64,000 nt of DNA from Desulfobacteraceae bacterium (GCA_003599885.1 QZKW01000077.1:1-64000); one strand, 5' to 3'; counted from the first letter of the stretch, positions 1 through 8,630 are shown. The notes: a model not told the origin generated them from the letters alone. Made by a program: numbers and translations.

Positions 1-114
1 GGATGAAACGCCCAGATTTTTCGCAAACGCTGATTGCGAAACGCCGGTTTCTTGTAATATCTCTTTGATATATTCCCCAGGGTGAATCGGGGGCAGTCCG
101 TTTATTGAATACAT
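1..114 (-). CDS. higA: HigA-family antitoxin, N-terminal part (cut by window edge)
   Basis: Thirty-eight codons are visible, read leftward and running off the window edge. The start ATG (complement of 112-114) follows an AGGTGAG ribosome site. The peptide begins MYSINGLPPIHPGEYIKE, and the HPGE motif followed by a helix-turn-helix start (GVSQSAFAKNLGVS) is typical of HigA antitoxins. HigA neutralises HigB and represses the operon by binding its promoter. It lies 11 bases downstream of higB, the usual toxin-first order. The C-terminal half is outside the window, so completeness is unknown. Confidence 0.85.
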   Translation of the reverse strand, partial: MYSINGLPPIHPGEYIKEILQETGVSQSAFAKNLGVSS

Positions 115-125
115 ACACTCACCTT

Positions 126-407
126 TTAATGGTAATCGGTTATTTCCACATCAAAGGCATTTCCGTTTTCAAAGCGGAAACATATCCGCCATTGATCATT
201 AACCCGGATGCTCCATTGCCCGGCCCGGTCGCCTTTTAACGCCTCAAGATGGTTTGACAGCGGAAGCTTCAGGTCGTTCAGCACTGTTGCCGCATTAACT
301 TGAATTAAACGCATAGCGGTTCTTGAAAAAATATCCCTCGGAAACCGCTTTGACTTGCCGGTATAAAAAAACCGCTCTGTTTCCTTGCAGGCAAAAGATT
401 GAATCAT
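126..407 (-). CDS. higB: HigB-family mRNA interferase toxin
   Basis: A 93-residue protein starting MIQSFACKETERFFYTGKS, the usual HigB length and opening. The core GQWSIRVNDQWRICFRF near residues 64-80 matches the RelE/HigB fold, in which such toxins cleave translated mRNA on the ribosome. The frame stays open upstream of 407, but the upstream residues look non-coding, and the MIQSF start fits the family and lies directly behind a promoter. It is followed by higA. A toxin with a direct-binding antitoxin is inferred from family and gene order. Confidence 0.88.
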   Translation of the reverse strand: MIQSFACKETERFFYTGKSKRFPRDIFSRTAMRLIQVNAATVLNDLKLPLSNHLEALKGDRAGQWSIRVNDQWRICFRFENGNAFDVEITDYH

Positions 408-413
408 GGAATT

Positions 414-443
414 AATATAAACATTTTGTTTATTGACAGTCAA
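414..443 (-). promoter_or_regulatory. higBA promoter with operator-like dyad
   Basis: On the minus strand TTGACT (438-443) and TATATT (414-419) are separated by 18 bases. The -35 box lies in the dyad TTGACTGTCAA (433-443), a plausible HigA operator. The -10 box ends only six bases before the HigB start codon, so transcription would begin at or next to the ATG, giving a leaderless or nearly leaderless toxin message. Confidence 0.5.
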
Positions 444-830
444 TAAAAAAACCAAGTCGACTTTCCAGTCAACCCGGTTTAAAGCTCCATACCGAACTTT
501 GCGCTCCCCGAATTCGAAGAAGCACACTTTCAATAATTTCGCCGCCCGGTCTGGTTCCGCCCGGTCCACTCCGTAGAAGTTCATATCCTTTCCCTGGCAG
601 TCTTGGCGCACGACATTGCCCCGCCGAATTGAACGCCTTAAATCGCCTCTGGCTTCGCCGTCTTTCTACCCAAACCGCCTTAATCTTATCGAAATTTCGA
701 AAATTGTTATCTTGTTTACTATTTTTTGCGGCAAAAACCTGAACGAACAATCCTTGCTCTGAAACGTTAATATTCGCTCTTGTGCTTCACCAATACCTAT
801 TGTATATCTTATTTTAACAGTTGATTATTG
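444..830. other. Intergenic region without a supported gene
   Basis: Open frames cross this stretch on the minus strand, but their residue composition (rich in R, G, P, S) and lack of a ribosome site argue against coding. The sequence may be degenerate or repeat-derived. Only the two flanking promoters are recognisable. Confidence 0.4.
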
Positions 831-836
831 TATAAT
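831..836 (+). promoter_or_regulatory. -10 box upstream of the sppA-like gene
   Basis: A perfect TATAAT lies 20 bases before the GTG start, in an AT-rich stretch. No convincing -35 box is placed at 16-18 bases, so this is a partial promoter call. Confidence 0.4.
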
Positions 837-850
837 TTCAGGAGGGATTT

Positions 851-1846
851 GTGAATTTGATAATACGTCGTTTGGCTGTTTTTTTATTGATGACTGGCGG
901 ACTGCTCGTCAACGGGTGCATGTTCCCCACCGTTAAGTTGTTCACAGATGCGTCTGATCCCTTGCAGGAATTTACGATTGAAGGCGATGCGCCGGGAAAG
1001 GTGTTAATGATCTCCGTCAACGGAATTATCACGGATATTTCCCCAAAAGGAATGCTCCGGACGGATCCGAGCATGGTTCAGGACATTGTCTCTCAACTGC
1101 GTCTGGCTGAAAAGGATCCCGAAGTTCAGGCGGTGATGTTTAAAATCGATTCACCTGGCGGTTCAGTGACGGCCAGCGATATCCTTTATCATGAAATTCT
1201 GTCATTCAAGCAGCGGACAGGTAAAAAGGTAACGGCTGTAGTTATGAATGTCGCTGCGTCCGGGGGGTATTACATGGCGCTTCCGGCGGATTTGATCATC
1301 GCGCACCCCACATCCGTCACCGGATCTATTGGCGTGCTGTTCATGAGACCGAAAGTGTATGGGTTGATGGATAAAATCGGCGTCGACGTATCTGCGAATA
1401 CTTCCGGAGAAAATAAGGATATGGGGTCTCCGTTTCGCAAGGCGACAGAAGCCGAAGATAAAATGTTTCAAAGCCTGACGGATTCTCTGGGGAAACGCTT
1501 TGTTGATCTGGTGATTGAACACAGAAATATCGAACCAGACGCTGTCAAAGATATCTCCACCGCCCGAATCTACCTGGCACAGGACGCCTTAAATCTTGGT
1601 TTGATTGATGAAATCGGTTATATCGGTGATGCGATTGTCCGCACAAAAGAACTGGCCGGATTGGATGAAAACAGCCGGATCATAGTGTACCGTCGCGAAG
1701 AATTCGCCAACGATAATCTGTATAATTCGCAATCCAGGTATGGCGACGCGCATTCCTCGCTGATTGATATGGGGCCTCTGGATTCTGCTTTTTTAAATCT
1801 CTCTGGATTCTATTATCTCTGGCCGGCTGGCATGGATGGGAACTGA
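851..1846 (+). CDS. sppA: SppA-like signal peptide peptidase (S49), lipoprotein
   Basis: A 331-residue serine protease of the SppA/S49 family, which degrades cleaved signal peptides and other membrane-embedded peptides. It starts at GTG 851 behind GGAGGG. Residues 1-23 form a lipoprotein signal ending in the lipobox LVNGC, so the enzyme is probably lipid-anchored outside the cytoplasmic membrane. The catalytic pair is visible: Ser137 in AASGGYY and Lys189 in SGENKDMGS. Their 52-residue spacing equals that of Bacillus SppA (Ser147/Lys199). DSPGGSV near residue 100 is the conserved oxyanion-side motif. It is a short, single-domain form compared with the E. coli tandem enzyme. A plain TM anchor is the alternative to lipidation. 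Confidence 0.88.
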   Translation: MNLIIRRLAVFLLMTGGLLVNGCMFPTVKLFTDASDPLQEFTIEGDAPGKVLMISVNGIITDISPKGMLRTDPSMVQDIVSQLRLAEKDPEVQAVMFKIDSPGGSVTASDILYHEILSFKQRTGKKVTAVVMNVAASGGYYMALPADLIIAHPTSVTGSIGVLFMRPKVYGLMDKIGVDVSANTSGENKDMGSPFRKATEAEDKMFQSLTDSLGKRFVDLVIEHRNIEPDAVKDISTARIYLAQDALNLGLIDEIGYIGDAIVRTKELAGLDENSRIIVYRREEFANDNLYNSQSRYGDAHSSLIDMGPLDSAFLNLSGFYYLWPAGMDGN

Positions 1847-1917
1847 TGTTCAATTCCCGTCTCAATATTTACATGATTATCGCCGTGCGTGGTTGATTCC
1901 AAGAGTTGGTTTTTTTG

Positions 1918-2700
1918 ATGGAGCAAAAAATTAAAGATAAAGTAACCGTAATAAGGGAATCCTTGCAGGCCGAAGGCCTTGCGGTGTCTGAGCGTAGAGG
2001 CGGTGTACGCGTAAAGCTGGATTGCGGCTGCAATGTGGATATATTTTCCTTAACCAGCAGTCCGGATCATGTACGGGCGAGAGTCAAAATTATCGAGAGT
2101 GATGCTCTGAAGCGAAAGGAATTGATCGAATCAGCGCAAAAATCCCTGTCTCAGTCTTTAGTCGGTGTTGCGCGGATTGAGCCCTTTCGGCTATCACGGG
2201 AAACCGGTGCCGAATGTATTTATAATGCCGTTATTGAAGTGGAGACCCCATGCAATACGGATGAGCCCATAGAGATCGGCGCGGACGCCATCGAGTTGAT
2301 CGCTGATGGGGATGATGTTCTCGCAGCAGTTTCCCCGGAGGATCCGGATGTATTTCAATTTGATTTTGATATCGAAGATAGCAGTCAGTTAAAAACCACC
2401 AGTTCGCTGGCTGAAAAGGCAATGTCTCAACTGGAATCCGTGGATGCGAAAATGTTGCGCCAAAGCCTTGATATGATGGGGTTGAAACGATCCAGCACTG
2501 TCCGGCTGGCGTTAACCCGAATTTTCCGAAGTACGCTGGAAATTAAAGAGCTGGAATCTGCTATTCAAAGTGAAGCTTTGAAAATCGTCACACCGGAAGA
2601 CCGTATGGAACTTCAAACGGTCAAATCATTATGCGGTAACGGATTTCTGGATTCGGTGGTTGATCTGTTGTGGCAGGAAGTGTTTAATCGTCAATATTGA
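1918..2700 (+). CDS. Hypothetical protein, first of two tandem paralogues
   Basis: A 260-residue soluble protein that I do not recognise. ATG 1918 is preferred; an in-frame TTG at 1906 is possible. The N-terminal half (residues 1-110) is mixed alpha/beta with a CGC pair (LDCGCNVDIF). The middle is acidic (about 120-165), and the C-terminal 95 residues are a helical domain around VDAKMLRQSLDMMGLKRSST. That C-terminal domain is closely repeated in the next gene (VDAK/IDAK, LDMM, LKRSSTVR, ALTRIFRS), so the pair arose by duplication. No signal peptide or membrane segment is seen. It lies 71 bases after the sppA-like gene on the same strand and may share its transcript. Confidence 0.7.
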   Translation: MEQKIKDKVTVIRESLQAEGLAVSERRGGVRVKLDCGCNVDIFSLTSSPDHVRARVKIIESDALKRKELIESAQKSLSQSLVGVARIEPFRLSRETGAECIYNAVIEVETPCNTDEPIEIGADAIELIADGDDVLAAVSPEDPDVFQFDFDIEDSSQLKTTSSLAEKAMSQLESVDAKMLRQSLDMMGLKRSSTVRLALTRIFRSTLEIKELESAIQSEALKIVTPEDRMELQTVKSLCGNGFLDSVVDLLWQEVFNRQY

Positions 2701-2737
2701 TTTGGGTAAAGCAAAAAAATATTAATTCAAGGCAGTT

Positions 2738-3505
2738 ATGGTGAATCAGACGTTAGAGGACAGGGTTTCTATTCTTAGGGAAAGTTTCGGCGCAGGCCCG
2801 GCGCCGGTTCTAGAAGTTTCCGGTGCGTTTCAAGTCGATTTCGATCCAGAGCAACGCGTGTACGCTTATGTTGAAACTTATGATGGTGCCATCACTGCCC
2901 GTTATGAAACAAAAGAAGCGGATCCTGAAAAGCGTCGGCATGCGGTAGAAAAGGTTCAGAGCCGTTTGCAAAATGAAATCCGGGTGGCGCAAATCTCCGG
3001 TTTTACCCAGGTGCAATTATTGAAAGACCTGTTTGTATATACGGCCCGGATCGATATGGATCCGGCAGTTTTTTATCACCAGACAATTTTCATTGGAGAG
3101 GCAGAGATGGAGGTGCCTGTTTCTATCCCTGCTTCTGATGAAAAATTCGATGGCACGTTCGCCGCAACTCCCGATACGAAGCTTGAAAATCTAACCAATG
3201 AGTCGCCCATTGCGGAAGTGATAAAGGAGATGGAAGCCATTGATGCGAAGATATTGCGTCAGGGTCTTGATATGATGAACCTGAAACGATCTAGTACGGT
3301 CCGGATTGCATTGACCCGAATCTTTCGGAGCGTGGGAGATGCGGAGGAGGTGGCCCAGGTCATTCAGCAGGAAGCCGGGAAAATTATTTCAATGGAAGAC
3401 CGGGAAGATCTTCGTATGGTTCAGGTGATTCATGCCGACGGGTTTTTAAAACCGGTTATCAACCTGTTATATGAAGCGGTATTCGATAGAAATAAATTCA
3501 GTTGA
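2738..3505 (+). CDS. Hypothetical protein, second of two tandem paralogues
   Basis: A 255-residue protein of unknown family, paralogous to the gene 37 bases upstream. The C-terminal helical domain (about residues 155-250) carries the same IDAKILRQGLDMMNLKRSST block and ends in a similar LLYEAVF segment. The N-terminal half keeps the length and fold pattern but is more diverged and lacks the CGC pair of its neighbour. It is soluble, with no visible catalytic motif. The gene ends 9 bases before the convergent J-like gene, with no clear terminator between. A paired, possibly heteromeric, role is inferred from duplication only. Confidence 0.7.
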   Translation: MVNQTLEDRVSILRESFGAGPAPVLEVSGAFQVDFDPEQRVYAYVETYDGAITARYETKEADPEKRRHAVEKVQSRLQNEIRVAQISGFTQVQLLKDLFVYTARIDMDPAVFYHQTIFIGEAEMEVPVSIPASDEKFDGTFAATPDTKLENLTNESPIAEVIKEMEAIDAKILRQGLDMMNLKRSSTVRIALTRIFRSVGDAEEVAQVIQQEAGKIISMEDREDLRMVQVIHADGFLKPVINLLYEAVFDRNKFS

Positions 3506-3514
3506 ACGGCGTTT

Positions 3515-5860
3515 TTATGGTTTTCGGACCGCCCGGACCGCTCCGCATTCCAAAGAGTCTTTTTTGACTGTTTCCCAGTGAACCGAATCATCTGAAGATA
3601 CGGTGTCCACCATCACATGCCATCCGTCGGAATATCCGGTGAAATTTACGGACGTCCAGTAGCTTTTTGCCCCAGTTGACGGAAAAACAGGAGCGATCAT
3701 ATAAATGCCGGTCAGTTCGTCCGGCGTGGGAAGCCGCCAGTCAGTGAAGCCGCCGGCTCTCAAGTCTTTGATATATTTTTTACCTTCATCATAAGTCAGG
3801 CATTGGCTGGTTTGGGTGATCGATGAATCCATCATCTCCCACATTAATCCGGTTCTGGTGTCAACAACCACGCCATTGGCCCGTTCCACAAAACGTCCCC
3901 CGGTTTTCGCCAGATGAATCCTCATGTCCTGTGCTGCCTTTTCGAGGGATTGGGCAGACAGCAGAGTATTCAGCCGAGCGATCTCTTTTTGAATTTTTTC
4001 ATTAACGGTTGTATCCGGATAGGCCATCAGGAAGTCTTTAAAAACCTGTAAAGCGCTGGCATAATCAGTTCCCAGAGCGTCCGCCTTTTGAATCAGGCCG
4101 GTCAAAATCTTTTCATCCCGGATTCTTTCCTCATAGTGCGGCATCAGTTGTTTTAAACGGTCGGCGTTGCTGTTGTCGTAAATGCCGATGTATGCCCGGC
4201 ATAAATTATAACTTTCCTCCCACTTTTCCGACTGGTCAAATGCTTCCATCTGTTTGTTTACAAAAATGAAATATTCGCCGCTAATCTCGTTAATCAGGCC
4301 TTTCACCTTGTCTATGTTTTTTCCGTTGGGGTGGTCCACAAGGTATTGCTGAAACAGGTTCATTTTCTGATCGGGTTCGCCGTTTAATGAGACAGCGGTG
4401 ACTTGTTCAAAGTCCTTTTGTTCGCTTAAAGCGAGAGTTTTTTGAATTAAATCCTTGATCGTTTTTTGGTCCCCGGCATCGGTTGTGGATGCCAATTCTT
4501 TGTTATACAGGACAAGGGCGCTTCGATAGTCCGTTGCCTTGAGAAGTGCGTCCGCCTCTTTTAACATTCGATTAAAGCGATCCTCGCTTATGTCGCGTTG
4601 AAGTCCGCTGACCCGTTTTCCGGCATCCGTCACCAGTTCTCCCGGCGCATGGGTTTTGATGTATTTTTCAAGAATCTGAATTTTTTTCTCCAGGTCGGTC
4701 TGGGTATCGACGGTTTTGATCAATAGGTCATATTCGGCGATCAGAGAATTTTTTTTATGAATTGACGAAAACATGACAACCCCGAAGATAAGGACGACGG
4801 CAACAACAACCGCTGTTGCCGCGCCAATCAAAACCATTCTTTTTTTTTCGGGTTTGATTTCGATCCGGTATTTTTTTTTCAGGCAGTAGTCACGAAGATA
4901 GTCTGTGGCCTCCTGCCGGTCCATCCCGAAACTCATGGCTTTGCGTATGAGGAGATCCACATACTCATGGCGTATTTTTTTGTTGGCGGCGGCAACATTG
5001 ATATCAGAATCAAGCGCCGCGAGCTTGGCCATGGCAAGGCTGACGTCATAAGCGATGCGGGTGTCGTTGTTTTTAAATATGGTCAGGCAATGACCTGCTA
5101 GGGTGTTGCTTGCTGTCACCACGGCATCTTTTTTTGCTGAGGCGGCCAGGTCTTTCTTTTTTTTGCCGGCCTTTTCCTGTAGAATGTCCAGTCCGGAATT
5201 TTCAGCCGTCCCGAGAAAGTCGTATAGAGATAGTTTGCCGATAATTTTCAGGTTGTCATTGATGGCTTTTTCAATGGACTTATCAAGCGGCCGGATTTTG
5301 AGGTCGCCGACATCTTTTTCGTCTTTCACAATAGGACAACGGACCCGATTTCTGATTTCTTCCGGTTCCATGCTGTTTTGCCGGGCGATTTTAGATAGTT
5401 CAGCTTCTGTGAGGTATCCTTTACCCATCCGAAGATTGATCTGTTGATCAATCCGGTTGAATTGGCCGCTTTTTTTTGCATCAATCCGTGCCTGGATGTC
5501 GCTCTGCTCAAGCCCGTGGATTTCGGCAAGTCTGATGATATCGTCTTTGGCGATATAGCCTTTGCCCATCAGGATGTCGATATGACTGTCGATTTCTGAA
5601 ATTTTGGATTCTTTCCCCTCTTCAAGCACCTCCACTGCTGCTGCGGCTTCCTGTTTTCTAAGGGCTTCGTCATGCATGACCTGCTGAATGTCGGGAATCA
5701 TGTTGATAAATTTTTGAACCTGGAGGCCTTTGGAAGGATGATTGCGCAGTCGGCTCCATTCGGCCTTTTTTTGTAAAATGGCTGTTTCGATCACATCCGG
5801 ATCGTTTTCCGGCGGGTCTATGCTCAGGTCAAGAAGTATGTAATAATTTTCTCGTTGCAT
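3515..5860 (-). CDS. Membrane-spanning J-like protein with periplasmic DUF1566 domain
   Basis: 781 residues, third gene of an Hsp70-type operon. Residues 1-75 (NYYILLDLS...) resemble a degenerate J-domain, with NHP where HPD would be expected. Residues 89-126 and 136-173 are two helical repeats sharing MGKGY. Residues 205-280 (SLYDFLG...NNDTRIAYD) look like a second degenerate J-like region. One membrane helix lies at 342-364 after a basic stretch. Residues 370-645 are helical, coiled-coil or TPR-like. Residues 655-781 match DUF1566 (Lcl C-terminal): GLMWE, FTDWRLPTPDEL, YWTS. By the positive-inside rule the J-like part is cytoplasmic and DUF1566 periplasmic. I infer that it tethers the neighbouring DnaK-like protein to the membrane. 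Without an intact HPD, ATPase stimulation is uncertain. Confidence 0.75.
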   Translation of the reverse strand: MQRENYYILLDLSIDPPENDPDVIETAILQKKAEWSRLRNHPSKGLQVQKFINMIPDIQQVMHDEALRKQEAAAAVEVLEEGKESKISEIDSHIDILMGKGYIAKDDIIRLAEIHGLEQSDIQARIDAKKSGQFNRIDQQINLRMGKGYLTEAELSKIARQNSMEPEEIRNRVRCPIVKDEKDVGDLKIRPLDKSIEKAINDNLKIIGKLSLYDFLGTAENSGLDILQEKAGKKKKDLAASAKKDAVVTASNTLAGHCLTIFKNNDTRIAYDVSLAMAKLAALDSDINVAAANKKIRHEYVDLLIRKAMSFGMDRQEATDYLRDYCLKKKYRIEIKPEKKRMVLIGAATAVVVAVVLIFGVVMFSSIHKKNSLIAEYDLLIKTVDTQTDLEKKIQILEKYIKTHAPGELVTDAGKRVSGLQRDISEDRFNRMLKEADALLKATDYRSALVLYNKELASTTDAGDQKTIKDLIQKTLALSEQKDFEQVTAVSLNGEPDQKMNLFQQYLVDHPNGKNIDKVKGLINEISGEYFIFVNKQMEAFDQSEKWEESYNLCRAYIGIYDNSNADRLKQLMPHYEERIRDEKILTGLIQKADALGTDYASALQVFKDFLMAYPDTTVNEKIQKEIARLNTLLSAQSLEKAAQDMRIHLAKTGGRFVERANGVVVDTRTGLMWEMMDSSITQTSQCLTYDEGKKYIKDLRAGGFTDWRLPTPDELTGIYMIAPVFPSTGAKSYWTSVNFTGYSDGWHVMVDTVSSDDSVHWETVKKDSLECGAVRAVRKP

Positions 5861-5948
5861 GGGTGCTTGCTCAAGTATTTGTTATATCAATTAAAATATT
5901 AAATAATGAAGGGGTGTGCGGCTGGACTTGTTAACCGCTGCGGGATGA

Positions 5949-7628
5949 CTAATGCACTACCAGATTCTGGGATCTCTCCTTGGCTTTTTCCAGCGCTTCG
6001 CCCTGGATGACTGAGGCGGTATCCACCATCACATCGATTTGCCGGGATTCGGTTTTTTCTAAAGCGGTAATATGGAGTCTACCCTCTTCATTCAGCACAA
6101 ATGTGATTTCAATGGGCAGATCGACCGGAAGGTTCGGGGGAAGATTGAGTACGGCGGTTTTTATCTCAACAGCTTGAGCCAGCTGGATTTCCACCTGGCT
6201 GGTCTCACTTTCCATGATGCGGATTAAAACGGTTTTCTGATCCACCACAGCTGTGTAAAATGTTTTTTTCCGGATGATGGGAACTGTGGTATTGCGCAAC
6301 ACAATATTAAACACAATTTCCTGATCTTTGGCGGTGTGTGCGACAATGCCGAAACTTTTACTCGTGACGTTTTTTACCTTGAGCATGGACCGTTCAATGC
6401 TTGGCAGGGTATAACCCGTTTCATCAGCGACTTCCTGGGCTGCGTCTTTAAAATCTTTAGAGCTGAGTTCTCTGCTTTCGATCATTTCCGAGATTTCGTC
6501 AATCTGCTGGATCGGCTTATTGGTCTTTCGGGAGAGGCGTTCAATGAGGCCGTCATTCAGGCTCAGTTTCCAGCCAAATATGGCGGCTCCTTTGGCCACT
6601 GCCTCATCCGGATCAAATATTTTAGGGGTGACAGAAAACTCTTCTTGAATTCGTGCAGTGACATGGGGCATGCGGGTGGCGCCGCCAACCAGGATTATTT
6701 CATCAAACGTTTTATATCCTTTGCTTTTGGCTTCCTCAAGCATTTCCTTGGTGAATTCAATGGTTCTTTCCAGCAGGTCCTCTGTGATCTCTTGAAATTT
6801 TTCCAGATCCAGTGTCATCTTGATTCGTTCGCCGCCATGTGTGACGGATATGGGGGTTTTTGGCCGCTGGCTTAATATTTTTTTGGCTTTTTCAGCGGAA
6901 AGCTGGAGATCCTGCCATGTGTCCGGATCATCCAAAATATCTTCATCGGTTCCGGTTTCATTTTGAAAGACTTCGACCATATAGGCAACGATCCGGTCAT
7001 CCCAGTCTTTGCCTCCCAGATTATGATCACCGCCGGTACAGATGACCTCCACGGAATCTTTACGGATGTCGATCATCGTGATGTCAAAAGTTCCGCCGCC
7101 CAGGTCATAGACGAGTACCACCCGTTCGTTCTGAGTGTCCATGGCGCCGTAGGCGATGGCCGCCGCTGTTGGCTCATTGATGATATGACGAACATTAAAC
7201 CCGGCGATTTCTCCGGCTTTTCGGGTGGCTTCCCGTTCATTGATACCGAAATAAGCCGGGCAGGTGATGACCACATCCGAGACTTTTTCTCCCAGATACT
7301 GCTCTGCATCCTGGGCGAGTTTTTTTAAAATATACGCCGATATTTCCTCGGCCCGATATTCTTCCGAATTATGCAGGAAAATAAAATTGGGTTCACCCAT
7401 AGAGCGTTTGACAAAACTGACAACTTCATTGGGATAGAGTTTAGAACTTTCTTTGGCCACGTCTCCCACAACAATGCTGTCCTCGTCAAAAAAAACAACA
7501 GATGGCATCACCCGCTCGTTTTCAGCATTCGGAATGATAACCGCCTTTCCAAATTCATCCACATAAGCGATTGATGAATAGGTGGTGCCCAGGTCGATGC
7601 CGAAAATGCGTTTAGATTGATCGGTCAT
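5949..7628 (-). CDS. Non-canonical DnaK-like Hsp70 with interdomain insert and no lid
   Basis: 559 residues from the ATG at 7628, chosen because MTDQSKRIFGIDLGTTYSS begins the ATPase domain; the frame is open further upstream. The nucleotide-binding domain (1-355) is intact: GIDLGTT, NEPTAAAIAYG, YDLGGGTFD, ILVGGATRMP. Housekeeping DnaK then has a hydrophobic DVLLLDV linker, but here residues 357-415 are a helical insert without it. The substrate-binding beta domain follows (about 417-525). The protein stops after a short helix, so the C-terminal lid is missing. It lies 8 bases after the GrpE-like gene and 88 bases before the J-like gene. A dedicated chaperone or signalling Hsp70 is inferred; housekeeping DnaK is unlikely. 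Confidence 0.88.
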   Translation of the reverse strand: MTDQSKRIFGIDLGTTYSSIAYVDEFGKAVIIPNAENERVMPSVVFFDEDSIVVGDVAKESSKLYPNEVVSFVKRSMGEPNFIFLHNSEEYRAEEISAYILKKLAQDAEQYLGEKVSDVVITCPAYFGINEREATRKAGEIAGFNVRHIINEPTAAAIAYGAMDTQNERVVLVYDLGGGTFDITMIDIRKDSVEVICTGGDHNLGGKDWDDRIVAYMVEVFQNETGTDEDILDDPDTWQDLQLSAEKAKKILSQRPKTPISVTHGGERIKMTLDLEKFQEITEDLLERTIEFTKEMLEEAKSKGYKTFDEIILVGGATRMPHVTARIQEEFSVTPKIFDPDEAVAKGAAIFGWKLSLNDGLIERLSRKTNKPIQQIDEISEMIESRELSSKDFKDAAQEVADETGYTLPSIERSMLKVKNVTSKSFGIVAHTAKDQEIVFNIVLRNTTVPIIRKKTFYTAVVDQKTVLIRIMESETSQVEIQLAQAVEIKTAVLNLPPNLPVDLPIEITFVLNEEGRLHITALEKTESRQIDVMVDTASVIQGEALEKAKERSQNLVVH

Positions 7629-7636
7629 GAGTGATT

Positions 7637-8506
7637 TTAATCCCCTGAAGGTGAATTCGTTTGAAAAATATAGACAGATACCATTTCGGGCCGAATGATT
7701 TTGCCATCCCATTCATATCCGGGTCTCAGCCGCTCTGCAATGGTTTTGTCTTTTTCCGGATCATCGGTTGCGATTCTGTTTAACACGCGCTGGCGGGCCG
7801 GGTCAATGATGTCCCCGCCGCAGGTAAACGGCACAACACCTTCCCATGAAAAAACATCTTCGAGATCTGTGGCAATGTTTTCAATATATTTTAATAACTT
7901 CACGGATGTGTCTTCGGAATGGGACAGCTGATTATAATGAGCGGTGAGTTTTCGCATATCATCCACAATTTTAATCACATCCATGACGATCCGGTGCAAA
8001 TATTTTTTTAACAGGCCTTCCCGATGCTGCTGAAGGCCCTGGTGCAGGTCATCGATGATTTTATTCTTATGCTCGTCATACTTCAGCTTGCTGTTAAAAG
8101 CCTGGGCCAGATCGTCAATCTGAAGTTTGATCGCTTCAAGAACGTCGTTCCCCAAAGCCCTGGTCGAATCGTCATCAGGAAGCGGCTGAGAATCGTCAAG
8201 GCCGGATAAATCATCTGAAATTTGAGGAGGCGCATTGACTGATTCGAGGTGACCCTCTTCTGAATTCGTATTGCCCTCCATCCGAAGGGCGGAATCTCCG
8301 CTTGGCGATTCAACAACTTCCGCCGGCCCTGACGTTTCATTGGACAGGGACAGATTATTCAGCGTTTCATTAATGGGTATGCCGATTTCGAGGATATTAT
8401 CAAATGAAGGTTGCGCCTCAATTTCACGGCTATCGCCCGTTTCATCCTCACTATCATCAGGAATCAAATTATCATCAGGATCGGAGTTCGTATTTTTACT
8501 ATTCAT
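7637..8506 (-). CDS. GrpE-like nucleotide exchange factor with acidic N-terminal extension
   Basis: 289 residues. The C-terminal part is GrpE-like: a long helix around 140-185 (KNKIIDDLHQGLQQHREGLL) and a beta domain with the family signature GYEWDGKIIRPEMVSVYIF near 262-280. GrpE proteins exchange ADP on DnaK partners. Residues 1-130 are very acidic, low-complexity and probably disordered, much longer than the usual GrpE tail. It is the first gene of the operon, directly behind a strong promoter and upstream of the DnaK-like gene. The canonical factor for housekeeping DnaK normally lacks this extension, so pairing with the neighbour is the simplest reading. Confidence 0.82.
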   Translation of the reverse strand: MNSKNTNSDPDDNLIPDDSEDETGDSREIEAQPSFDNILEIGIPINETLNNLSLSNETSGPAEVVESPSGDSALRMEGNTNSEEGHLESVNAPPQISDDLSGLDDSQPLPDDDSTRALGNDVLEAIKLQIDDLAQAFNSKLKYDEHKNKIIDDLHQGLQQHREGLLKKYLHRIVMDVIKIVDDMRKLTAHYNQLSHSEDTSVKLLKYIENIATDLEDVFSWEGVVPFTCGGDIIDPARQRVLNRIATDDPEKDKTIAERLRPGYEWDGKIIRPEMVSVYIFQTNSPSGD

Positions 8507-8601
8507 AATAAGCCTGTTTTTTGATGAGAATAAATTTGTTTTTAAAAACTGGAGCGTCCTGTCGCGCTGAGAAGGTTTTGAATTCTTTATTATTTCTTAA
8601 T

Positions 8602-8630
8602 ATTAAATGGAAGTCGGCGCTTTATGTCAA
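8602..8630 (-). promoter_or_regulatory. Sigma70-type promoter of the Hsp70-like operon
   Basis: Minus strand TTGACA (8625-8630), a 17-base spacer, then TTTAAT (8602-8607), with AT-rich flanks. It lies about 95 bases upstream of the GrpE-like start. No CIRCE inverted repeat and no sigma32-type boxes are visible, so the operon looks constitutive or differently regulated rather than heat-shock controlled. Confidence 0.65.

Noticed and set aside
469-750. Minus-strand open frame upstream of higB
   Set aside because: The residue composition is unlike a protein, no ribosome site is seen, and it overlaps a longer frame equally unlikely. I treat the stretch as non-coding.
5949-8506. Housekeeping grpE-dnaK operon
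   Set aside because: The DnaK-like protein lacks the lid and linker and has an insert, the GrpE-like protein has a long acidic extension, and no CIRCE or sigma32 signals are seen.
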